Origin: Bacillota bacterium
GTDB lineage: Bacteria; Bacillota_I; Bacilli_A; RFN20; CAG-826
DNA: 9,067 bases
Reading direction: 5' to 3'
Assembly: GCA_023443485.1 (NCBI GenBank)
Contig: JAEZUH010000031.1
Location: 1 to 9,067 of the forward strand
Every line of letters starts with the position of its first letter. The first letter of the stretch is position 1. Of the stretch, positions 5,404-9,067 are shown in pieces. The translations under genes were made by a program, and so were the position numbers. Below the pieces are notes generated by a model. It saw only the letters and a program-made list of their open reading frames with translations, ran no database searches and was not told the origin of the DNA.

Positions 5404-6423
5404 ATGAAAATATTTATGATTGGCGGAACCGGATTGCTTGGTAGTCAAGCCGCTGTTGAGTTGATTAATAGAGGTCATCAAGTTGTTTCAGTCGCATTGC
5501 CCGGCATTCCTGTCGGTGCTGAACTTCCAAAAGAGATGGAACTTCATGAGGGCAACTATTTAGAAATGAAAGATGAAGAAATCGTTGCGCTGATGAAAGG
5601 ATGCGAAGGTTTTATTTTCGCTGCCGGAATTGATGAAAGAGTAGAAAGCGCGCCTCCAATTTATGAGATGTTTAAAAAGTACAATATCGATGCTTTGGAA
5701 AGACTATTAAAATTAGCAAAGGTCAATGGCGTCAAGCATACTGTTATTTTAGGTTCCTATTTCTCTTATGCGGCAAAGAAATGGCCAAAGATGAAACTGA
5801 CCAAATACCATCACTATATCCGTTCACGAATCGATCAAGAAAACATGGCGTTATCTTATGCTGATGGCAATTTCGATGTCGCCGTTTTAGAACTTCCATA
5901 TATTTTTGGCACCCAAAAAGGAAGAAAACCGGTTTGGGTTTTCCTTGTTGAAATGATTAGAGGTATGAAAGATAAGACATTTTACACTAAAGGTGGAACA
6001 ACGATGGTGACTGTTAAACAAGTCGGCGAAGGTGTTGCGGGAGCTCTCGAAAAGAACAAAGGCGGAAACGCCTACCCATTTGGATACTACAATCTGACAT
6101 GGGTAGAATTCTTCAAGCTCGTGCATAAGCATATGGATCTGCCTGAAACTCGGCCAGTCGTTACCATTCCATCTTTCCTTACCCTGCCTACGATGGCTAA
6201 GATAGAAAAGGAAAGAAAAAGACACAATATCGAAGGTGGTCTTAACATGGTTAAGTTCCTTAAACTTCAAACCACCAATTTATTTATTGACAAAGATGAA
6301 GGCGCGACTTACCTGGGAGTCCAACCAGATGACATTGATGCCGCGATTGGAGAATCAATAAAATTATCAATTGATATCGTTGATAAGAAAGCCACTGATA
6401 TCGTTGACATGAAGAAAGAATAA
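5404..6423 (+). CDS. NAD(P)-dependent epimerase/dehydratase-like protein (atypical SDR)
   Basis: A 339-residue cytoplasmic Rossmann-fold protein of the extended/atypical short-chain dehydrogenase superfamily. The N-terminus MKIFMIGGTGLLGSQ carries the GGTGxxG nucleotide-binding loop (7-13), followed by a beta-alpha-beta unit with RGHQVVSV. FAAGIDE (around 75) fits the strand-4 region and VILGSYFS (Ser118) the catalytic-serine strand. The usual YxxxK catalytic pair is read here as Tyr138-x3-Arg142 (YIRSRIDQE), with Lys replaced by Arg, and is followed by the ELPYIFG substrate-side motif. The substrate cannot be deduced; the Lys-to-Arg change suggests altered chemistry or a binding or regulatory role. 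The ATG at 5404 is served by GAGG (5393-5396), seven bases upstream. Transcription diverges from the sulfur enzyme across 207 bases and ends at the terminator at 6436. No convincing sigma-A promoter is visible immediately upstream. Confidence 0.85.
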   Translation: MKIFMIGGTGLLGSQAAVELINRGHQVVSVALPGIPVGAELPKEMELHEGNYLEMKDEEIVALMKGCEGFIFAAGIDERVESAPPIYEMFKKYNIDALERLLKLAKVNGVKHTVILGSYFSYAAKKWPKMKLTKYHHYIRSRIDQENMALSYADGNFDVAVLELPYIFGTQKGRKPVWVFLVEMIRGMKDKTFYTKGGTTMVTVKQVGEGVAGALEKNKGGNAYPFGYYNLTWVEFFKLVHKHMDLPETRPVVTIPSFLTLPTMAKIEKERKRHNIEGGLNMVKFLKLQTTNLFIDKDEGATYLGVQPDDIDAAIGESIKLSIDIVDKKATDIVDMKKE

Positions 6424-6435
6424 TCTTTGTAAATC

Positions 6436-6474
6436 GACTCACCTAAAGTAAAAAACCAAGAGTGAGTCTTTTTT
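6436..6474 (+). terminator. Terminator of the epimerase-like gene
   Basis: GACTCAC (6436-6442) pairs with GTGAGTC (6462-6468) across a 19-base A-rich loop and is followed by six Ts (6469-6474). It begins 12 bases after the stop codon. The long loop makes it weaker than the others in the window. Confidence 0.75.
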
Positions 6475-6496
6475 CTTACTTTTCCTAAGACCACCC

Positions 6497-6512
6497 TATT
6501 CTTTTAAGAATA
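6497..6512. repeat. Palindrome TATTCTT-TT-AAGAATA upstream of tRNA-Leu
   Basis: Seven-base arms match perfectly around a TT centre, five bases before the tRNA-Leu -35. The loop is too small for an RNA hairpin, so if functional it is more likely a protein-binding site. CTATTCTTTT recurs at 6496-6505 and 6530-6539, the second copy directly before the -10. Confidence 0.45.
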
Positions 6513-6517
6513 AACAT

Positions 6518-6546
6518 TTGTAATTATTTCTATTCTTTTCTAAAAT
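6518..6546 (+). promoter_or_regulatory. Promoter of tRNA-Leu
   Basis: TTGTAA (6518-6523), 17-base spacer, TAAAAT (6541-6546). The predicted start is near 6553, only a few bases before the mature tRNA 5' end at 6555. Spacer length matches the other two tRNA promoters in the window. Confidence 0.65.
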
Positions 6547-6554
6547 ATCTTTAT

Positions 6555-6639
6555 GCAGCTATGGCGGAACTGGCAGACGCGCTAGACTTAGGATCTAGTG
6601 GGGCAACCCGTACAGGTTCGATTCCTGCTAGCTGCACCA
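6555..6639 (+). tRNA. tRNA-Leu (anticodon TAG)
   Basis: An 85-base class II tRNA with encoded CCA. The acceptor GCAGCTA (6555-6561) pairs with TAGCTGC (6629-6635), discriminator A6636, CCA 6637-6639. The anticodon stem CTAGA/TCTAG (6582-6586/6594-6598) encloses CTTAGGA with TAG at 6589-6591, reading CTN leucine codons. The long variable arm contains the GGG-CAA-CCC hairpin typical of tRNA-Leu. The T stem ACAGG/CCTGC (6612-6616/6624-6628) has an A-C mismatch in its outermost pair. No T-rich terminator follows; a hairpin without a T run lies at 6652-6683. Confidence 0.95.
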
Positions 6640-6651
6640 AAGGATATTAAT

Positions 6652-6683
6652 CATACCAAGGTGAAACAAATCACATTGGTATG
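6652..6683. promoter_or_regulatory. Hairpin/inverted repeat between tRNA-Leu and the flippase gene
   Basis: CATACCAA (6652-6659) pairs perfectly with TTGGTATG (6676-6683). Inside, after a G-A mismatch, GTGA (6661-6664) pairs with TCAC (6671-6674) around AACAAA. No T run follows, so it is not a standard terminator. Its right arm touches the possible extended -10 of the flippase gene, so it may be an operator, an RNA structure limiting tRNA read-through, or both. Confidence 0.55.
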
Positions 6684-6690
6684 TTAGAAT
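6682..6690 (+). promoter_or_regulatory. Possible extended -10 placing transcription start at the flippase ATG
   Basis: TGT-TAGAAT: TG at 6682-6683, then TAGAAT (6685-6690, five of six matches to TATAAT). No good -35 is present (GTGAAA at 6661-6666 is the best). Seven bases downstream is the A of the start codon at 6697, so a transcript from here would be leaderless, in keeping with the absence of a Shine-Dalgarno before this gene. Confidence 0.45.
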
Positions 6691-6696
6691 TAAAAA

Positions 6697-8178
6697 ATGG
6701 ATACAAACGAAGAATTAGAAAAAAAGGTTGAGCAAGTCGCTGCCGACGACAATCTTAATGACAAAAAGAAAAAGAAAAAAGGTGTCATTAAGAATGTTTT
6801 CTATCTTTTGTTTGTAATTGCAGTAACCATCGGTTCAATTGTCGTTGCTCTTTACCAAAATTTTAATGAAATTATTCATCAACTCGCTACTTGTGATTGG
6901 CGATGGCTACTAGTTATTTTTGTTATCATGCTATTGGCGATATTAATTCGCTCATTCGCTCTTTTTTGTTTTGCGCGACTATACACTCGAGATTATCATT
7001 ACTACCAAGGTCTTGCTGTTGATCAGATTGGAGTTTTCTATAACGCTGTTACTCCAACTTCTAGTGGTGGTCAAGTTATGCAAGCCTACACTTATAAAAA
7101 GCAAGGCATTGCGATATCCTCGGCTGTCTCAATCATGGCGATGTATTCTATTATTTTTCAGGGTGTTTTGATTGCTTATGGTATTCTCGCCTTTATCGTT
7201 AAATATGATGCTATTAATAGTATCGGTTCTATTAAGTTTCAAATTGCTGATTGGGCGTTTGATTTGCCAATTTGGCCATTGACTATTCTCGGCTTTTTGT
7301 TAAATCTCAGTGTAATTAGTATTGTCTTATTAATGGGTTATTGGAAGGGATTTCATAACTTTGTTATGGGACCAGTAATTTCCTTTTTCGCTAAAATTCG
7401 TATCATAAAAAATCCAGATAAAAAACGAGAGAGCTTAAGAGTTCAAGTTGAAAACTTTAAAATTGAAATGCGAAGGCTGTTTTCTAATATCCCTTTTACC
7501 ATTTTGATTTCCTTATGCTTTTTTGCTTTGTTAACTTTAAAAGATTCTATCCCTTATTTTGTTGGAATGGCTCTTGGAAACTTATCGACATCCGCAAACT
7601 TTTGGGATGCCGTCTTCTTAAGTAACTATCATCAAATGGTGACTGGTTTAATTCCGACCCCTGGTTCAGCCGGAGTATCCGAATACTTTTTTGCCCGTTT
7701 ATTTGTTACATCTGGGCCAACTGCTGAAAATAGTTTCTATTTCAATGAAGGCAGTGCTGAATCTATTTTACAAATCTTTAATTCTGGTGGTGTGACGATG
7801 CAACAAGCCATAGCCAAAGCCAATAGTATTGCCAGCAATTCCTTATCTTCTGCCGCTCTACTTATTTGGCGATCTATCACATTTATTATTCCTGTCTTTG
7901 TATCGGGCTTGGTTACGGCATTTTATCGTGCTTCACCCAAGGATGAAATTGATACAGTGCCTAACCGAGAGACCTTTGTCACTCTGCAAAGTCAAACAAT
8001 GGTAGAACGTGCCGAAAATATGGCCACAATGTTGGAAACCTCAAAACTAAAACGTGAAGAGATACTCAAAGCCTTAAGGGGTGGCCCAAAAATCAAAAAG
8101 AAAACTGCTCAGAAAAGCGCCAAGATAAAACATACTTTTGATGATGTTAATATTGATCATGAGGATGATTCGCTTTAA
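6697..8178 (+). CDS. Flippase-like membrane protein of the LPG-synthase TM / YbhN (UPF0104) family
   Basis: A 493-residue polytopic membrane protein. Hydrophobic segments lie near residues 30-54, 69-93, 138-168, 190-215, 264-292 and 385-410. Family motifs are TPTSSGGQ (119-126), PTPGSAGVSE (320-329) and an Arg in the last hydrophobic segment (LLIWR, Arg391). Related proteins include the membrane half of MprF, which moves lysyl-phosphatidylglycerol across the bilayer, and proteins proposed to move polyprenyl- or glycolipids. No lysyl-transferase domain is present. The N-terminus is acidic and then carries six lysines (23-28); the last 80 residues are a charged, Lys-rich, presumably cytoplasmic tail. 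About 45 residues (338-384) separate the PGSAG motif from the final membrane segment. No ribosome site precedes the ATG at 6697, yet no better in-frame start exists. The stop overlaps the next gene by one base, which suggests a joint role with the glycosyltransferase in glycolipid synthesis or transfer. Confidence 0.88.
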   Translation: MDTNEELEKKVEQVAADDNLNDKKKKKKGVIKNVFYLLFVIAVTIGSIVVALYQNFNEIIHQLATCDWRWLLVIFVIMLLAILIRSFALFCFARLYTRDYHYYQGLAVDQIGVFYNAVTPTSSGGQVMQAYTYKKQGIAISSAVSIMAMYSIIFQGVLIAYGILAFIVKYDAINSIGSIKFQIADWAFDLPIWPLTILGFLLNLSVISIVLLMGYWKGFHNFVMGPVISFFAKIRIIKNPDKKRESLRVQVENFKIEMRRLFSNIPFTILISLCFFALLTLKDSIPYFVGMALGNLSTSANFWDAVFLSNYHQMVTGLIPTPGSAGVSEYFFARLFVTSGPTAENSFYFNEGSAESILQIFNSGGVTMQQAIAKANSIASNSLSSAALLIWRSITFIIPVFVSGLVTAFYRASPKDEIDTVPNRETFVTLQSQTMVERAENMATMLETSKLKREEILKALRGGPKIKKKTAQKSAKIKHTFDDVNIDHEDDSL

Positions 8179-9067
8179 TGAAAATCGCATTGTTAACGGA
8201 TACCTATCCCCCTTTTATCAATGGTGTTTCAACCTCATGTTACAACTTGGTTCAAATTCTAAAAAAACATGGTAATGAAGTTCTCGTAGTTACGCCGCAA
8301 AACACTGATGGTCCATTGGAGATCAAAGATGGAGTGGTATATGTGCCAGGAATTGAACTAAAAAAACTTTACGGTTATCGAATTACTAAGTTATATTCAC
8401 CAAAAGTTTTTCAAATTATTCGCGATTTCCATCCTGATGTTATTCACAACCAAACTGATTCGACGATTGGCCAATTTGCAAAAATCGTGGCCAACAAGCT
8501 TAAAGCGCCAATTATATATACCTATCACACATCCTATGAGGATTATACCTATTACGCTACTCATGGCTATTTTGATCGTCTCGCCAAACGAATTATTCGG
8601 ACATACACCATTAATGTCGCTGATAATACGACCGAATTTATTACTCCAAGTTACAAAACCATGCAGTATCTTAGGTATGCTGGAAGCGATATTTATATCA
8701 ATATTATCCCCACGGGAATTAACTTCGACTTATTTGGAGATGATAAAGTTGATTTCGTTAGGCAACAAGCTTTTAAAACGGAACATGGTATTACACCAGA
8801 TACGAAAGTATTTTTAATTCTTGGGCGTGTCGCCAAAGAAAAGAGTATGGACTTCTCATTAAAGTGTTTAGCTCTGTATCACTCTCGTCATCCCGAACAA
8901 AGTATTAGAGTTATCTTTGTTGGTGGTGGCCCTCAACTAACCGAACTCAAAGAACTTGTCAAAACTTTAGGTATCGGAGACATCGTCGATTTTATTGGCC
9001 CTGTTTTAGCTAGTGAAGTCCCATTTTATTACCATATCGCCGATATTTATACATCAGCATCGCTCAC
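8178..9067 (+). CDS. Family-4 glycosyltransferase, glucosyldiacylglycerol synthase-like (3' end cut by window)
   Basis: The first 296 residues of a GT-B glycosyltransferase. The start ATG shares its A with the flippase stop (TAATG), and GAGGA (8161-8165) inside the preceding gene is the likely ribosome site, 12 bases away. The N-terminal acceptor domain begins MKIALLTDTYPPFINGVSTS with the glycine loop (15-18) and includes HTSYEDY (117-123), which closely resembles the Acholeplasma laidlawii monoglucosyldiacylglycerol synthase region with HTSYQDY. The linker motif IPTGINFDLF (177-186) and the donor-side motifs LGRVAKEK (215-222, Arg217 and Lys222 contact the nucleotide sugar in this family) and VGGGP (248-252) follow. 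The retaining EX7E motif should lie beyond the window. The likely reaction, from family resemblance, is glucose transfer from UDP-glucose to diacylglycerol at the cytoplasmic face; a related GT4 acceptor such as phosphatidylinositol cannot be excluded. Confidence 0.88.
   Translation, partial: MKIALLTDTYPPFINGVSTSCYNLVQILKKHGNEVLVVTPQNTDGPLEIKDGVVYVPGIELKKLYGYRITKLYSPKVFQIIRDFHPDVIHNQTDSTIGQFAKIVANKLKAPIIYTYHTSYEDYTYYATHGYFDRLAKRIIRTYTINVADNTTEFITPSYKTMQYLRYAGSDIYINIIPTGINFDLFGDDKVDFVRQQAFKTEHGITPDTKVFLILGRVAKEKSMDFSLKCLALYHSRHPEQSIRVIFVGGGPQLTELKELVKTLGIGDIVDFIGPVLASEVPFYYHIADIYTSASL

Noticed and set aside
5887..6494. Two minus-strand frames over the 3' half and terminator of the epimerase-like gene
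   Set aside because: Antisense shadows; no Shine-Dalgarno, and the second one crosses the plus-strand terminator.
6763..6780. A-rich run coding for six lysines as a programmed frameshift site
   Set aside because: The run is broken by G residues (AAG codons), the zero frame continues into conserved membrane segments, and neither alternative frame offers a meaningful product.
6971..7171. 66-codon frame inside the flippase gene
   Set aside because: Overlaps the conserved SSGGQ region in another frame; hydrophobic only because it is shifted from membrane-helix codons.
8437..8817. 126-codon frame at the end of the window
   Set aside because: A frame-shifted reading of the glycosyltransferase; the 8178 frame carries all the GT4 motifs through the same stretch and stays open to the end.

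Overview
The window is a stretch of chromosome from a low-GC Gram-positive bacterium. The rplM-rpsI pair, AT-rich intergenic DNA, strong rho-independent terminators, AGGAGG-type ribosome sites and a lipoprotein signal all point to Bacillota. The last gene resembles the glucolipid synthases known from Acholeplasma and related Bacilli/Mollicutes-like lineages. The standard genetic code fits: all reading frames stay open with TGA read as stop, and the six visible stop codons are four TAA and two TAG. I cannot place the organism more precisely from sequence alone.

Layout. (1) 1-896: end of a ribosomal protein operon, L13 (missing only the first base of its start codon) and S9, closed by a terminator. 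(2) 961-1122: a tRNA-Ile(GAT) gene with its own promoter and a terminator. (3) 1139-2427: a single-gene unit for a very acidic, three-repeat surface lipoprotein of unknown function. (4) 2433-2702: a tRNA-Val(CAC)/tRNA-Thr(TGT) pair ending in a structured, probably bidirectional terminator that also serves the converging gene on the minus strand. (5) 2716-5260, minus strand: a four-domain sulfur/redox enzyme (CoA-disulfide-reductase-like flavoprotein, rhodanese, TusA, DsrE2) with an intergenic cluster of TTTATCA half-sites upstream. (6) 5404-6474, plus strand: an atypical short-chain dehydrogenase/epimerase, divergent from the sulfur enzyme. (7) 6497-6639: a tRNA-Leu(TAG) gene with promoter and an upstream palindrome. 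(8) 6652-9067: a YbhN/LPG-synthase-type flippase-like membrane protein overlapping by one base with a family-4 glycosyltransferase that runs off the window.

How the genes fit together. Most units are unrelated housekeeping or single-gene units separated by terminators and tRNAs. Two groups look functionally linked. The flippase-like protein and the glucosyldiacylglycerol-synthase-like glycosyltransferase form an overlapping operon that suggests membrane glycolipid synthesis and transbilayer movement. The fused sulfur enzyme puts persulfide generation, relay and CoA-disulfide/polysulfide reduction on one polypeptide. I see no CRISPR array, insertion sequence, phage gene or other clear mobile element. 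The least explained items are the acidic repeat lipoprotein, the hairpin plus possible leaderless start before the flippase gene, and the TTTATCA half-site cluster.
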